A stretch of 64,000 bases of DNA from Natrinema halophilum. GTDB lineage: Archaea > Halobacteriota > Halobacteria > Halobacteriales > Natrialbaceae. The notes beneath the pieces are model-generated. The model saw only the letters and a list, made by a program, of their open reading frames with translations. It was not told where the DNA came from and ran no database searches. Positions within the stretch are counted from its first letter, which is position 1. The number at the start of each line of letters is the position of its first letter. Location of the stretch: assembly GCF_013402815.2 (NCBI RefSeq), contig NZ_CP058601.1, positions 2,046,001 to 2,110,000 of the forward strand. Reading direction: 5' to 3'. The position numbers were made by a program, and so were the translations under genes. Below, piece after piece: positions 16,449 to 25,854 of this stretch.

Positions 16449-18389
16449 ATGTCAGAACCAGATTCACAGGAGCAGATAGCGGTTGTACTGCCGGACGGCT
16501 CAGAACTCGCAGTCGACGCGGACGCTACCGTCGAGGACTGTGCCTACGAGATCGGCCCCGGCCTCGGCAGCGATACGGTCGCCGGGAAACTCGACGGCGA
16601 CCTCGTCGCCAAAGAACAGCCCGTCTACGACGGCGCCGAACTCGAGATCGTCACGGACGGCTCGGAAGAGTACCTCGAGGTCATGCGCCACTCCGCGTCT
16701 CACTGCCTGGCCCAGGCAGTCTGCCGCCACTACGACGACGTCGACCTCGCCATCGGCCCACCGACGGACGAGGGGTTTTACTACGACTTCGACAACCTCG
16801 ACATCGACGAGGAGGAGCTCTCGGAACTCGAACGCGAGATGGAAGAAATCATCGCCGAAGACTACGAAATCGAGCGCGAAGACCTCTCGATCGACGACGC
16901 AAGAGAGCGACTGGCCGACGAACCCTACAAGCTCGAACTGCTCGAGGAATTCGCCGAGGAGACGGACACCGTTTCGTTCTACAGTCAGGGCGAGTGGGAA
17001 GACCTCTGTGCCGGTCCGCACGTCGATTCGACGGGCGAAATCGGCGCGATCGAACTCCTCGAGATCGCCGGCGCCTACTGGCGCGGCGACGAAGAGAACA
17101 CGATGCAGACGCGCATCTACGGGACGGCGTTCGAGGACGAAAGCGATCTGGAGGAGTTCCTCGAACGCAAGCAAGAGGCCGAGAAGCGTGATCACCGCCG
17201 GATCGGCAACGAGATGGACCTGTTTTCCATTCAAGACGTTACCGGCCCCGGCCTCCCGCTGTATCACCCGCCGGGCAAAACGGTACTGAAGGAACTCGAG
17301 GACTTCGTCGCCGACCTGAACGATGACGCCGGCTACGACTACGTCGAGACGCCCCACGTCTTCAAGACGGATCTCTGGCACCGCTCGGGCCATTACGAGA
17401 ATTACGCCGACGACATGTTCATCTTCGACGTCGGCGACGACGAGTTCGGCCTGAAGCCGATGAACTGCCCCGGCCACGCGGCCATCTTCCAGGACCACTC
17501 CTGGAGCTACCGCGACCTCCCTATTCGGTACGCCGAGAACGGCAAGGTGTATCGAAAGGAGCAACGCGGGGAACTCTCGGGCCTCTCCCGGGTCTGGGCC
17601 TTCACCATCGACGACGGCCACCTCTTCGTCAGCCCCGACCAGATCGAAAGCGAAGTCGAGGAGATCATGGACATGATCGTCGAGGTGCTCGAAACGTTCG
17701 ACCTCGAGTACGAGATGGCGCTTGCCACGCGCCCCGAAAAGAGCGTCGGAAGCGACGAGATCTGGGAGAAAGCCGAGTCGCAACTCGAGAGCGTCCTCGA
17801 GGCTCGCGACCTCGACTACGAGGTCGAGGCAGGTGACGGTGCGTTCTACGGGCCGAAGATCGACTTCGCGTTCGAGGACGCCATCGGGCGCGACTGGGAC
17901 GGCCCGACGGTCCAGCTCGACTTCAACATGCCCGAACGGTTCGACCTGAATTACGTGGGGGAGGACAACGAGGAACACCGCCCCGTCATGATCCACCGGG
18001 CGCTGTACGGCAGTTACGAGCGGTTCTTCATGATGCTCATCGAGCACTACGAAGGTCGGTTCCCGCTGTGGCTCGCGCCCGAACAGGTCCGCGTGCTACC
18101 GATCTCCGACGACAATCTCGGGTACGCACAGCAGGTCGCAAACGAGTTCGACGACTTCCGCGTCGAGGTCGACGGCCGCGACTCTACCCTGGAGCGAAAG
18201 ATACGCGCGGCTCACGACGATCGGGTCCCCTATCAGATCATCGTCGGCGACAACGAGGAAGAGGCCGGCAACATCTCGGTGCGCGACCGCTTCGAAGACC
18301 AGGAGTACGACGTCGAAATCGACGAGTTCAGGGGCCACCTCGAGGTAGAACGCGACGAACAGCGGACGGAGCCGGACTTTCTGCAGTAG
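16449..18389 (+). CDS. thrS: Threonyl-tRNA synthetase with bacterial-type editing domain
   Basis: The 646 residues hold an N-terminal TGS domain (about 1-70), an N2 editing domain with HSASH (His81, His85) and CAGPH (Cys187, His191), the class II catalytic core with MNCPGH and a [11 protein letters not shown] segment, and a C-terminal anticodon-binding domain (about 540-640). It charges tRNA-Thr and should clear mischarged serine at the N2 site. Most non-halophilic euryarchaea carry a different, D-aminoacyl-deacylase-like editing domain, so this is the bacterial architecture. The start MSEPDSQEQ was chosen because the upstream extension is not protein-like. Confidence 0.96.
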   Translation: MSEPDSQEQIAVVLPDGSELAVDADATVEDCAYEIGPGLGSDTVAGKLDGDLVAKEQPVYDGAELEIVTDGSEEYLEVMRHSASHCLAQAVCRHYDDVDLAIGPPTDEGFYYDFDNLDIDEEELSELEREMEEIIAEDYEIEREDLSIDDARERLADEPYKLELLEEFAEETDTVSFYSQGEWEDLCAGPHVDSTGEIGAIELLEIAGAYWRGDEENTMQTRIYGTAFEDESDLEEFLERKQEAEKRDHRRIGNEMDLFSIQDVTGPGLPLYHPPGKTVLKELEDFVADLNDDAGYDYVETPHVFKTDLWHRSGHYENYADDMFIFDVGDDEFGLKPMNCPGHAAIFQDHSWSYRDLPIRYAENGKVYRKEQRGELSGLSRVWAFTIDDGHLFVSPDQIESEVEEIMDMIVEVLETFDLEYEMALATRPEKSVGSDEIWEKAESQLESVLEARDLDYEVEAGDGAFYGPKIDFAFEDAIGRDWDGPTVQLDFNMPERFDLNYVGEDNEEHRPVMIHRALYGSYERFFMMLIEHYEGRFPLWLAPEQVRVLPISDDNLGYAQQVANEFDDFRVEVDGRDSTLERKIRAAHDDRVPYQIIVGDNEEEAGNISVRDRFEDQEYDVEIDEFRGHLEVERDEQRTEPDFLQ

Positions 18390-18390
18390 C

Positions 18391-18403
18391 GGCCGCCGTT
18401 TTT
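18391..18403 (+). terminator. Terminator after thrS
   Basis: A G/C-rich ggccgccg block followed by a T5 run begins at the stop codon. It is a simple archaeal-type termination signal. Confidence 0.45.
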
Positions 18404-18467
18404 CCCGCGTACGGTGCCTGTTTCCCGTCGATTCGTCTGTTAACGAGGCAGCACCGGTCCTCGATAA

Positions 18468-18524
18468 CCCACGTTCGTGGGGATATGTCGGTTGAAACGC
18501 AATCGTAATACCCATACTTGTGGG
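18468..18524. promoter_or_regulatory. Two palindromes in the gfcR promoter
   Basis: CCCACGTTCGTGGG (18468-18481) is a perfect 14-bp palindrome. A second copy, CCCATACTTGTGGG (18511-18524), has one mismatched pair. Their centres are 43 bases apart, about four helical turns, so both face the same side of DNA. They lie 59 and 16 bases before the gfcR ATG, which fits autoregulation by a dimeric HTH protein. Confidence 0.55.
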
Positions 18525-18539
18525 ATCGTGTACAGAGGT

Positions 18540-19250
18540 ATGAACAGAGCCGAAAAGGCAGCCCTCCAGTTGCGAGCCGTCGACGTGTTGCGGATGTTAA
18601 AGGAGACCAGGACCTACGACGAACTCGCCGAAACGACGGGGCTTCCCGCAGGCGATCTCAATCGGTACGTCAACGGGCACGTTCTCCCGGGAACCGACCG
18701 TGCGCTCGAGGTAGTCGAGGATCTCGGGCGGGAGGCACTGGCCGGTGAACTCGAGGCGCGGATTCGCGTCGACGACGAAGGATACGTTGACAACTCCGCA
18801 ACTGTCTTCGACCAGCCGTTCCTCGATCTCGCAGCGCCGGTCGTCGCCACCGGGTTCGATTTCGAACGACCGGACGTCGTCCTCACCGCCGCGACCGACG
18901 GGATCACGCTCGCGGCAGCACTCGCGAGTTACTACGGCGTCCGGTGTGCCTACGCTAAAAAGCGCAAGGAGACCGCAGTCGAGGAGTTCATCGAGGCACG
19001 CCAGCGTCTCGAGTCAGGGATCGAGCTCACCTACTACCTGCCTGCATCCGCCATCGAACCCGGCGAAACCGTTCTGGTCGTCGACGACCTCATCCGGTCG
19101 GGCGAAACACAAGAACTGCTGTTGGACATCGCTCACACTGCCGAGGCCGACGTTGGCGGCGTCTTCGCTCTCATCGCGGCCGGCGAAGATGGTATCGGGC
19201 GCGCCCGAGAACGAACCGACGCACCGGTCGGTGCGCTCACGAGCGTTTGA
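18540..19250 (+). CDS. gfcR: PRTase-like transcriptional regulator GfcR
   Basis: The 236 residues combine an N-terminal HTH (about residues 10-45: LRMLKETRTYDELAETTGLP...) with a phosphoribosyltransferase fold whose PRPP loop VLVVDDLIRSGET contains Asp182 and Asp183. This is the architecture of haloarchaeal PyrE-like regulators such as GfcR, described as controlling sugar catabolism genes in Haloferax. It is therefore a DNA-binding regulator and probably not a pyrimidine enzyme. The start MNRAEKAAL follows an agaggt sequence. Paired palindromes upstream suggest that it controls itself. Confidence 0.85.
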   Translation: MNRAEKAALQLRAVDVLRMLKETRTYDELAETTGLPAGDLNRYVNGHVLPGTDRALEVVEDLGREALAGELEARIRVDDEGYVDNSATVFDQPFLDLAAPVVATGFDFERPDVVLTAATDGITLAAALASYYGVRCAYAKKRKETAVEEFIEARQRLESGIELTYYLPASAIEPGETVLVVDDLIRSGETQELLLDIAHTAEADVGGVFALIAAGEDGIGRARERTDAPVGALTSV

Positions 19251-19350
19251 ACGCGCGCGACCCGAATCACGGTCGCCGATCGTCGGGGAAGGGACGACGA
19301 TACGGTTCGGACTGCTGGGTCAGCTCGGAAGGAGTAGGCTGCTTTCACAG

Positions 19351-19394
19351 ACCTCCAAATCGGAAGCAGTAGACCTCCCGATCGGAAGCAGTGG
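19351..19394. repeat. Two imperfect 22-bp direct repeats before glmS
   Basis: acctccaaatcggaagcagtag (19351-19372) is followed directly by a copy differing at three positions (19373-19394). They end about 25 bases before an A/T-rich promoter-like sequence (attattaatcatta) and 72 bases before the glmS ATG. The gap is otherwise empty. Confidence 0.6.
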
Positions 19395-19466
19395 GCCATG
19401 CGAATGGTTGCCACATTATTAATCATTAGGTTTATGGTGGTCCCGGTAGTCGGTGGTGGTACGCAC

Positions 19467-19907
19467 ATGACGAAGACAGTCATCCTCGGTGTGATCGGGT
19501 CGGACGCTCACGTCGTGGGGATCACAATCCTGGAACAGGCGCTGGAGGCAGCCGGATTCGACGTCGTCAACCTGGGAGTCCAGAGCTCTCAAGAGGAATT
19601 CGTCGAAGCCGCATCCGCCAACGACGCCGAGGCTGTACTCGTCTCATCACTCTACGGCCACGCCAAGCAGGACTGCGAGGGGTTCCACCAGCGGATCGCG
19701 GAGGCAGACCTCGACGTCACGACGTACATCGGTGGCAACCTCGCCGTTGGTCAGGACGACTTCACCGAGACTCGTTCGTTTTTCCGCAGGATGGGATTCG
19801 ATCGGGTTTTCGACTCCGAAACCGATCCCGAAGAAGCCATCGAGGCCCTGAAGGCCGATCTGGACATGCGCTCGACCGAACAGGAAGGACAGACCGTCTC
19901 GGTTTGA
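19467..19907 (+). CDS. glmS: Methylaspartate mutase small (B12-binding) subunit GlmS
   Basis: This 146-residue protein is a stand-alone cobalamin-binding domain. The base-off B12 motif D-x-H-x-x-G is at Asp13-His15-Gly18, and SSLYGH near 62-67 and GGNL near 93 complete the Rossmann-like site. With the catalytic GlmE subunit it interconverts glutamate and 3-methylaspartate, a step of the methylaspartate cycle used by haloarchaea to assimilate acetyl-CoA. GlmE is not encoded next to it in this window. The start MTKTVILG gives the normal family length. A B12-dependent corrinoid protein of another mutase is the alternative. Confidence 0.85.
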   Translation: MTKTVILGVIGSDAHVVGITILEQALEAAGFDVVNLGVQSSQEEFVEAASANDAEAVLVSSLYGHAKQDCEGFHQRIAEADLDVTTYIGGNLAVGQDDFTETRSFFRRMGFDRVFDSETDPEEAIEALKADLDMRSTEQEGQTVSV

Positions 19908-20081
19908 AGATCGATTCATCCCGACGGGCGACAGTTCCCGACCGTTGGATGGTGTAGCTTACGTTGTGACCTTCACTCGTCGGCTAAAGCAGTTCCCCTT
20001 CGTATCGGACGGGTCCATCACTAGTACGGGCAACTCGTCATGAGCCCGATTCGTTACGAACTCGGCCCGTGACCAACTCGC

Positions 20082-20516
20082 TTACCGGACGATCGTTACT
20101 GGCACCGGCGACCGGCGGGCGACCGTCTCGGCGACGCTACCAAGGAGAATCCGGCTCGCCCCCGTTCGACCGTGGCTGCCGATGACGATGTGATCGACAC
20201 CCTGTTCCTCGGCGTACTCGACGATCGACCGCGAGACGCTGCCGATAACGTGATCCGTATCGATCTCGAGGCCGTATTCGGCCGCCTGTTCGCGCGCCTC
20301 GTCGAGAATCTCCTCGGCTCGTTCCTCGTGGTGGCCCTGTATCTCGTCGTAATTTGCCATCGCGGTTCCTTCCATACCGCCGACCGCGTAGAAATCTCCC
20401 GGGTCGAGAACGTTCAACGCGGTGATCGTCGCATCCGAATACTCCGTACAGGCGAACTCGAGAGCTGCTGTCGACTGAGTCGAATCGTCGACCGCTACCA
20501 GAACGTGCCGGGACAT
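20082..20516 (-). CDS. Universal stress protein, UspA family
   Basis: The 144 residues form a single Usp domain with the N-terminal strand VLVAVDDSTQSTAALEFA and the ATP-binding G-x2-G-x9-G-S/T pattern near the C-terminus (GSHGRTGASRILLGSVAETV). Such proteins bind ATP and dimerise; the cellular role is not defined. Haloarchaea encode many copies. It lies between glmS and the L15e gene on the opposite strand, apparently alone. Confidence 0.92.
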   Translation of the reverse strand: MSRHVLVAVDDSTQSTAALEFACTEYSDATITALNVLDPGDFYAVGGMEGTAMANYDEIQGHHEERAEEILDEAREQAAEYGLEIDTDHVIGSVSRSIVEYAEEQGVDHIVIGSHGRTGASRILLGSVAETVARRSPVPVTIVR

Positions 20517-20696
20517 AGCCGGCGATATGTCCGCATTCGGAATAAGTCCACCTCTTGAACCGACCCACTGAGAACGTAGCTGGATGGGGTGCAGTCGGTT
20601 CCCCGAACCGTTCGGATGCTCCTGCAGTCACTGGCGGGGTCGAGGTGGACTGCAGAAAGATCGGCGTTACACAGATCGCGGTGGCTGCAGACGGCG

Positions 20697-21287
20697 TTAC
20701 TTGGCGCGGCCCTGTCCACCGGTGTTGGACGGACGAACCTTCTCGGCGCCTTTGCCACGGTTGTTGAGGCCGCGGTTTGCCGTTCCAGCGTTAGTGAGCC
20801 CGCGGAACGCGCGGTTCTGGTGGACGTCGTCACAGATCCAGTTGAGGTCGTCGTCGTTCTGGATAGCGGGATGGTTCGGATCGACGAGGATCGCTTCGAA
20901 CCACTTCTGACTGCCGTCTTCACCGACCCAGTAGCTATTGAGCACGCGCAGGTTAGGGTACTTTCGGGAGACGCGTTCCTCGCCGATACGTTGGATGTTC
21001 TTGCGCCGCCCGATGCGGTTGACACCCTGGCGCTTCGAGCGCCGGCCGGCCGTGAATCGCTCCTTTCTGGCGGTCCCCTTACGGACCGAGACGCGAGTCA
21101 CGACGATACCCTGTTTGGCCTTGTAGCCGAGTTCGCGCGCCTTGTCGAGTCGCGTCGGGCGATCGATCCGTTCGATCGCACCCTGTTTCCGCCACTCCTG
21201 CTTGCGCTGCCACTGTAGTTCCCCGAGCTTGCCGTCGTCGGGGTCTTTCCATGCGTCCTTGATGTGGGAATAGAAGCTTCGTGCCAT
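20697..21287 (-). CDS. rpl15e: 50S ribosomal protein L15e
   Basis: The 196 residues are rich in Arg and Lys and match archaeal/eukaryotic L15e from MARSFYSHIKDAW through KARELGYKAKQG to RKNIQRIGEERVSRKYPNLRVLNSYWVGEDG. It belongs to the large ribosomal subunit and has no bacterial counterpart. The Met of MARSF was chosen over an ATG three codons upstream because GGGTGA lies at proper distance. The C-terminal tail NRGKGAEKVRPSN is basic, as in halophile homologues. Confidence 0.97.
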   Translation of the reverse strand: MARSFYSHIKDAWKDPDDGKLGELQWQRKQEWRKQGAIERIDRPTRLDKARELGYKAKQGIVVTRVSVRKGTARKERFTAGRRSKRQGVNRIGRRKNIQRIGEERVSRKYPNLRVLNSYWVGEDGSQKWFEAILVDPNHPAIQNDDDLNWICDDVHQNRAFRGLTNAGTANRGLNNRGKGAEKVRPSNTGGQGRAK

Positions 21288-21528
21288 TGTATTCACCCGC
21301 GGGCGTTTCCTGGTTCAATCCCGACCGGGGCCGAGCCCCGCGGATCACATCCCGACCTGTGGCGAAGTGCCGTGCAGGTGCCCGCTGATGCCCGCGGACC
21401 AGCGAGTCTACTCTCTCTTCCCTACTCTCGAGTATAAGAGCTTCGAACTCGTAGAGCGCGTCCGAACCGGCGATGTTCGGCGCAGTCTGCCGGTCAGCCG
21501 GTCTGGGCGTTCGCCCGACGAGAAGCCG

Positions 21529-22059
21529 TTAGCGCACCGGAACGCGCTCGCGCACGCCCGTCGGCGTAATCCCGTTGACCGTCGCGAAGACGGCTCCCAG
21601 GACGAGACCGTAGATGAGGTGGCCGACGCCGAACAGGAGCGCGCCGAACAGTTCCGCTGCCAGTCCCGGAATCGGGAGAAACGGCAGCGGCATCGCGGCG
21701 ACGCCGGCTCGTTCTATCGCGAGCGGGAACAACACGCCTCCGGCGAAGAGCCCGATGATTGCGCCGAAGATGAGGCCCGCGATAACGTAATCGCTGAACG
21801 TCTCCATGTTCTCCTGAATCGTCCGCCTCGAGGCGATAGCGGCGAACAGGAGTCCGAACGCGATGCTTATCATCAGGTGAATGGTCCAGCCGACGCCGAC
21901 CGCTATTTCAGGCTCCGCTGCGAGCCCGCCCAGTAATTCGATCTGGCGCCCGCCGAAGTGGAGGACGAGCCCCATCGCGATACCGGCGACCAGTCCGCCC
22001 GTCAGGCCACCGCCCCACACACCGACGCTGTCGAGGTTGTGCGAGCTATTACCACTCAT
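21529..22059 (-). CDS. Multi-pass membrane protein of unknown function
   Basis: The 176 residues contain about four to five hydrophobic segments (GGLTGGLVAGIAMGLVLHF, HLMISIAFGLLFAAI, DYVIAGLIFGAIIGLF, FGALLFGVGHLIYGLVLGAVFATV). There is a short hydrophilic N-terminus. Conserved-looking His residues lie in the first and last helices. I do not recognise the family with confidence. Start MSGNSSHNLD was chosen because the upstream frame is Arg/Pro-rich. The gene is monocistronic. Confidence 0.75.
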   Translation of the reverse strand: MSGNSSHNLDSVGVWGGGLTGGLVAGIAMGLVLHFGGRQIELLGGLAAEPEIAVGVGWTIHLMISIAFGLLFAAIASRRTIQENMETFSDYVIAGLIFGAIIGLFAGGVLFPLAIERAGVAAMPLPFLPIPGLAAELFGALLFGVGHLIYGLVLGAVFATVNGITPTGVRERVPVR

Positions 22060-22618
22060 ACTTGGACCTACGGATGCGAGTCTGATTAAGCCGTGCATCG
22101 ACCGGTATCCGTGAGTGTAGATCGGTTCGGTAGTTCCATCGTATCGACCGATTTCGCCTCGAGGACGTCCGATCGGGGACAACGGGACCGTCAGAAGGGG
22201 CCGGTATCTCCATGCGCGATTCCAGGTGATCGGTTCTGGCTCTTCTACCGACGTGGCGAACTCGGAATCCGTGGCAACCATCAGAGCGGCAAACTGTTCG
22301 TCCCTTCGAGTGCGTTTTCCGACAGCTCGAATCTATCCGAACGACGGTTTGTGTCTCCCTGAAAGCCGGGGGCAAGCGAGCGACGAACAGGATCGGCCAG
22401 GTTTCGTATATCGATATACCATATATCAGCCCGATCGACCATCATCTTTCGCCGATTGATGTGTGAGCGAACGTCCTCTGGGAGGTTCGCAGAAATCACC
22501 GATAGCTTCTTACAAATCGTTGTCACACGGTACCAGGGGCAGACGCAGCCCCGAGTAACGGAGCAAAACAGGCGGATAAACAGCGTAGCCGGTCGGGGAC
22601 TGAAAAAGGCGGTCGATC
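22060..22618. other. Intergenic region without a convincing gene
   Basis: Five hundred and fifty-nine bases separate two minus-strand genes. An A/T-rich patch at about 22408-22430 (tcgtatatcgatataccatatatc) looks like a promoter. A minus-strand frame at 22281-22526 contains ISANLPEDVRSHINRR, slightly like a ribbon-helix-helix antitoxin start, but no homology is evident over the remainder. Confidence 0.4.
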
Positions 22619-23527
22619 TCAGACGAAATCGGCGAGCGTCTCGAACGAGTTGGCAGTGATCGAGTCCGCCAGGTCGCTACTCTCGAGATCGTCGGACACG
22701 TACTGGGGGTGCTTTCGGCGGAAGTAGCCCACGACGTTCGTCAGATCGCGCTGAAGGAACTCGTCGGCGTTCTCGTGATCCGTCGGGACAGCCTGTGGCC
22801 AGTCGAAGATCGTCACACCCTCCTCGTTGACGAAGACGTTGTACTCGCTCATATCAGCGTGAACGTATCCGTGTTCGTACGCGCGCGAGATTTCCGACAG
22901 CAACAGATCGAGGACGCCCAGCACTTGTTCGTCCTCGAGTCGCGTCCGCGAGAGTTCGACGCCGTCCATCTTCTCCATGACGATGGCGTGGCGGTTCTGT
23001 CCGATCGGTTGGGGAACCGCGACGTCGGGGTAAAGGTCCTCGAGGATCCCGTGTTCGCGTTCGGCGGCCTTCCGCGCGGTGTACATCCAGGAGACGTGTT
23101 CGTTGTCCGCCGTGTAATCCCGTTCCTTGTGGACCTCACGGAAGTTCGTGTATCCCTCGCGGTGGTACTTCAGGGCGAGCGGCTTGTACGAGCGGACCTC
23201 GTACACGTCGCTTTCCTTCCCGACGCCGAGTGGCGAGCCGAACTCGGAGATCGTATCCTGTTCGACGAGCGCGCGGAGGGCCAGCGTGTCGTAGCCCTCG
23301 AACTGGAGGGTGTATCCCTCGTACTGGATCGTCTTTTTCTCGATCAACCCGCGTTTGAGACAGCGTTCGAGTCGGTAATCGACTTCCTCTTCCGAGAGGG
23401 AAGCGAACTTCGGAAGCTTCTCTCGCTGGACCCATTCGGAGAAGCGCATCCCCTGTTCGACCCCTGAGAGGAGATAGAAGTCCTCCGCCTCGAGTTCCGG
23501 AAGCAATCCGGCGACGTTTCGCACCAT
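22619..23527 (-). CDS. rio2: RIO2-type serine/threonine protein kinase
   Basis: The 302 residues start with a winged-helix domain (about 1-90), as in RIO2 and unlike RIO1. The kinase domain shows the ATP loop GVGKESDVYE (101-110), Lys120, the catalytic HADMSEYN (Asp225, Asn230) and the metal-binding Asp242 in IFDWPQAV. RIO2 acts in maturation of the small ribosomal subunit in eukaryotes and binds pre-30S particles in archaea. Length is normal. The ATG is followed by the conserved opening of the wHTH domain. Confidence 0.95.
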   Translation of the reverse strand: MVRNVAGLLPELEAEDFYLLSGVEQGMRFSEWVQREKLPKFASLSEEEVDYRLERCLKRGLIEKKTIQYEGYTLQFEGYDTLALRALVEQDTISEFGSPLGVGKESDVYEVRSYKPLALKYHREGYTNFREVHKERDYTADNEHVSWMYTARKAAEREHGILEDLYPDVAVPQPIGQNRHAIVMEKMDGVELSRTRLEDEQVLGVLDLLLSEISRAYEHGYVHADMSEYNVFVNEEGVTIFDWPQAVPTDHENADEFLQRDLTNVVGYFRRKHPQYVSDDLESSDLADSITANSFETLADFV

Positions 23528-23830
23528 ACGACGGGATAACCGGCGTGTACGTAAAAACGGCGTGACGGGCGGCGACTACGGCGAGAGGATCGAACGGGAG
23601 GACGACACGCCGCTTTTTGATGCCGCCGTTCGCGTCGAGACGCCTTGTCGCGACTCGTTCGATCGCATCCTGGACAGCCGCAAACTGGATATAAACTCGA
23701 TAGTGCTATATGAAATCTACATTCGAAGGCAAAACGAGTCGCTGTAGACGCGATTTCATCCCTCGGGGAGACGTTCGCTCCGACGGCCACAGTCGGAATC
23801 GATTTCACTCTCGTTCCCGTGAACCCGCGT
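23528..23830. other. Divergent intergenic region
   Basis: This spacer separates the divergent rio2 and lipoate ligase genes. An A/T-rich patch at about 23688-23715 (tggatataaactcgatagtgctatatg) can serve as promoter for either side. I see no gene in it. Confidence 0.45.
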
Positions 23831-24667
23831 ATGACGGCACTGGCCGATCGGGACTGGCGATTGATCCGAGATGTCCCTCGAGACGGCGCGACCCAGATGG
23901 CGATCGAAGAGGTCGCTGCACAAACGGCGATCGAAGACGATCTGCGAACGGTCCGAGTCTACTCGTGGAAGCCGAGCACGCTTTCGCTCGGGTACCGTCA
24001 GGACCCCGAGACGGTCGACTGGGAATTTTGCGAGCGCGAAGGAATCGGCGTCACGCGTCGGCAGACCGGTGGCGGCGGGATCTATCACGACCGCCATGCG
24101 GACATTTCGTACACCATCGTCGCGCCCGCCGACGAGGTCCCCGGAAACCTGATGGACTGTTACGAACTGTTCTGCGAGCCGATCCTCGACGCCTTCGCTC
24201 GGATGGGCGTCGATGCCGGCTTCGCATCGGCCGAACGGAACGCGATCTATCACCCTTCCTGTTATCTGCGAGATATCAACCCGGCACACGATATCGTCGC
24301 GCCCGTAGATGGAGGCGCGAAGGCGAAAAAGATCAGCGGCAACGCCCAGTATCGCCAGCGCGACGTCGTCATCCAGCACGGATCGATTAGCTACGACCTC
24401 GAGGCGCGAAAGCACATCGGGGTCTTCGACGCTGCCCTCGACGACTCGACCTTTACCGACCGGGTGACCAGCATCCGCGACGAAGTGGGTATCGACCGCG
24501 ATGAGGCCGTCGATTCGGTTGCGTGTGCCCTTCAGGAGTGGTGTGACGCCGACGAGTCCACCTGGCGGGAGGCCGAAATCGAAGCCGCCCGGGATCTCGC
24601 CGATCAGAAGTTCGCCACCGACGGGTGGGTTCGCGATCGGGAGGTGCTCGAGGCGGGTGACAGGTGA
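23831..24667 (+). CDS. Lipoate-protein ligase A family protein
   Basis: The 278 residues match the BPL/LplA fold: RRQTGGGGIYHD (lipoyl-AMP loop) near 80-91 and AKKISGNAQYRQRDVVIQHG near 163-182, with the active Lys in KISGNAQ. It attaches lipoate or octanoate to E2 or GcvH proteins, or acts as an octanoyl transferase. The family also contains biotin-like ligases, but the motifs favour LplA. The ATG at 23831 was preferred over a GTG four codons upstream. No partner genes are adjacent. Confidence 0.88.
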   Translation: MTALADRDWRLIRDVPRDGATQMAIEEVAAQTAIEDDLRTVRVYSWKPSTLSLGYRQDPETVDWEFCEREGIGVTRRQTGGGGIYHDRHADISYTIVAPADEVPGNLMDCYELFCEPILDAFARMGVDAGFASAERNAIYHPSCYLRDINPAHDIVAPVDGGAKAKKISGNAQYRQRDVVIQHGSISYDLEARKHIGVFDAALDDSTFTDRVTSIRDEVGIDRDEAVDSVACALQEWCDADESTWREAEIEAARDLADQKFATDGWVRDREVLEAGDR

Positions 24668-24891
24668 TGGCTGACAGGTGAGCGGTAACGGATACTGGGC
24701 GGCGTGACGAGAGTCCCCCTCGTTGTCGAAGAGGATTGTATCGGACGCAGTCACTTGTTTTCTCCGTTCTGAGTTCTCAGCTGGGCGTTTCGATTAAACG
24801 CCCTCCGTCAACGAATAAAAGGCAGCAGTCAAACGCTCGCCACTCTCTCAGGTTCGACATATCTATCATGAACCGGTACTGACGGGTAGCT

Positions 24892-25764
24892 ATGAAAGTC
24901 GGTGCACACGTTTCGATTTCCGGTTCGCGCGTCTCCTCCGACGAGGAAACACCGCCGTACGACGACGTCCGTAACGCGGTTCCCCGACAGCTCGCGTTCG
25001 GCGGCAACTGCGGGCAGATATTCACGACGTCGCCGCAGGTCTGGCAACAGCCCGAAATCAGTGACGAGGCCGCCGACGGCTTTCGGGCGGAAAGCGACGA
25101 GCGACTCGAGGGACCATGGGTGATCCACTCGTCGTACCTCGTCAACCTCTGTACGCCGAAAGACGACCTCCGGCGAAAATCGATGGAGAGCATGCAGGCG
25201 GAGCTCGATGCCGCGGACAAACTCGGAATTCCGTACGTCAACGTCCACCTCGGCGCGCACACCGGGGCCGGCGTCGAAGGCGGTCTCGACAACGCCGCAC
25301 GCGTCATCGACGACCTCGACGTGCCCGAGGACGTGACGATCCTCATCGAATCCGACGCGGGCAGCGGGACGAAACTGGGCGGCGAGTTCGAACACCTCGC
25401 GGGGATTATCGATCGCACCGCAACCGACATCGGCGTGTGCATCGACACCGCCCACACCCTCGTCGCCGGGAACGATCTCACGACGCCCGAAGCGGTCGAC
25501 GAGACCGTCACCCGATTCGACGACGTAGTCGGCCTCGAGTACCTCGAGTACATCCACCTCAACGACTCGAAACACGACGTCGGCACGAACAAGGACGAAC
25601 ACGCCCACATCGGCGAGGGCTACATCGGCGAAGACGGCATGCGTGCGATCGTGAATCACCCGGATCTGCGAGATTTGCCGTTCGCACTTGAGACGCCGAC
25701 AGAGGACGGTCGCGGGTTCGCGTGGAACATCGAGAAGGTCAAAGAACTTCGCGACGAAGAGTAG
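24892..25764 (+). CDS. nfo: Deoxyribonuclease IV (AP endonuclease, Nfo type)
   Basis: The 290 residues match the three-zinc TIM-barrel endonuclease IV family: [11 protein letters not shown] at the start, [38 protein letters not shown] and [22 protein letters not shown] with many metal-binding His, Asp and Glu residues, and a final ALETP. It incises DNA 5' of abasic sites in base-excision repair. A short insertion after residue 17 ([12 protein letters not shown]) is acidic, typical for a halophile. The gene is followed by the methyltransferase after about 90 bases. Confidence 0.94.
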   Translation: MKVGAHVSISGSRVSSDEETPPYDDVRNAVPRQLAFGGNCGQIFTTSPQVWQQPEISDEAADGFRAESDERLEGPWVIHSSYLVNLCTPKDDLRRKSMESMQAELDAADKLGIPYVNVHLGAHTGAGVEGGLDNAARVIDDLDVPEDVTILIESDAGSGTKLGGEFEHLAGIIDRTATDIGVCIDTAHTLVAGNDLTTPEAVDETVTRFDDVVGLEYLEYIHLNDSKHDVGTNKDEHAHIGEGYIGEDGMRAIVNHPDLRDLPFALETPTEDGRGFAWNIEKVKELRDEE

Positions 25765-25854
25765 TTTGCGACCGCGGCTTCACACCGGATCTGTGGTGGA
25801 GGTCGGGATCGTGGAATCGACCCGTTTTTACACGGTACGACCGAAACGGCGCCC

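Noticed and set aside
22281-22526. Small minus-strand frame with ISANLPEDVRSHINRR
   Set aside because: The opening is slightly like ribbon-helix-helix proteins, but the remaining residues do not look like a folded protein and there is no toxin partner.
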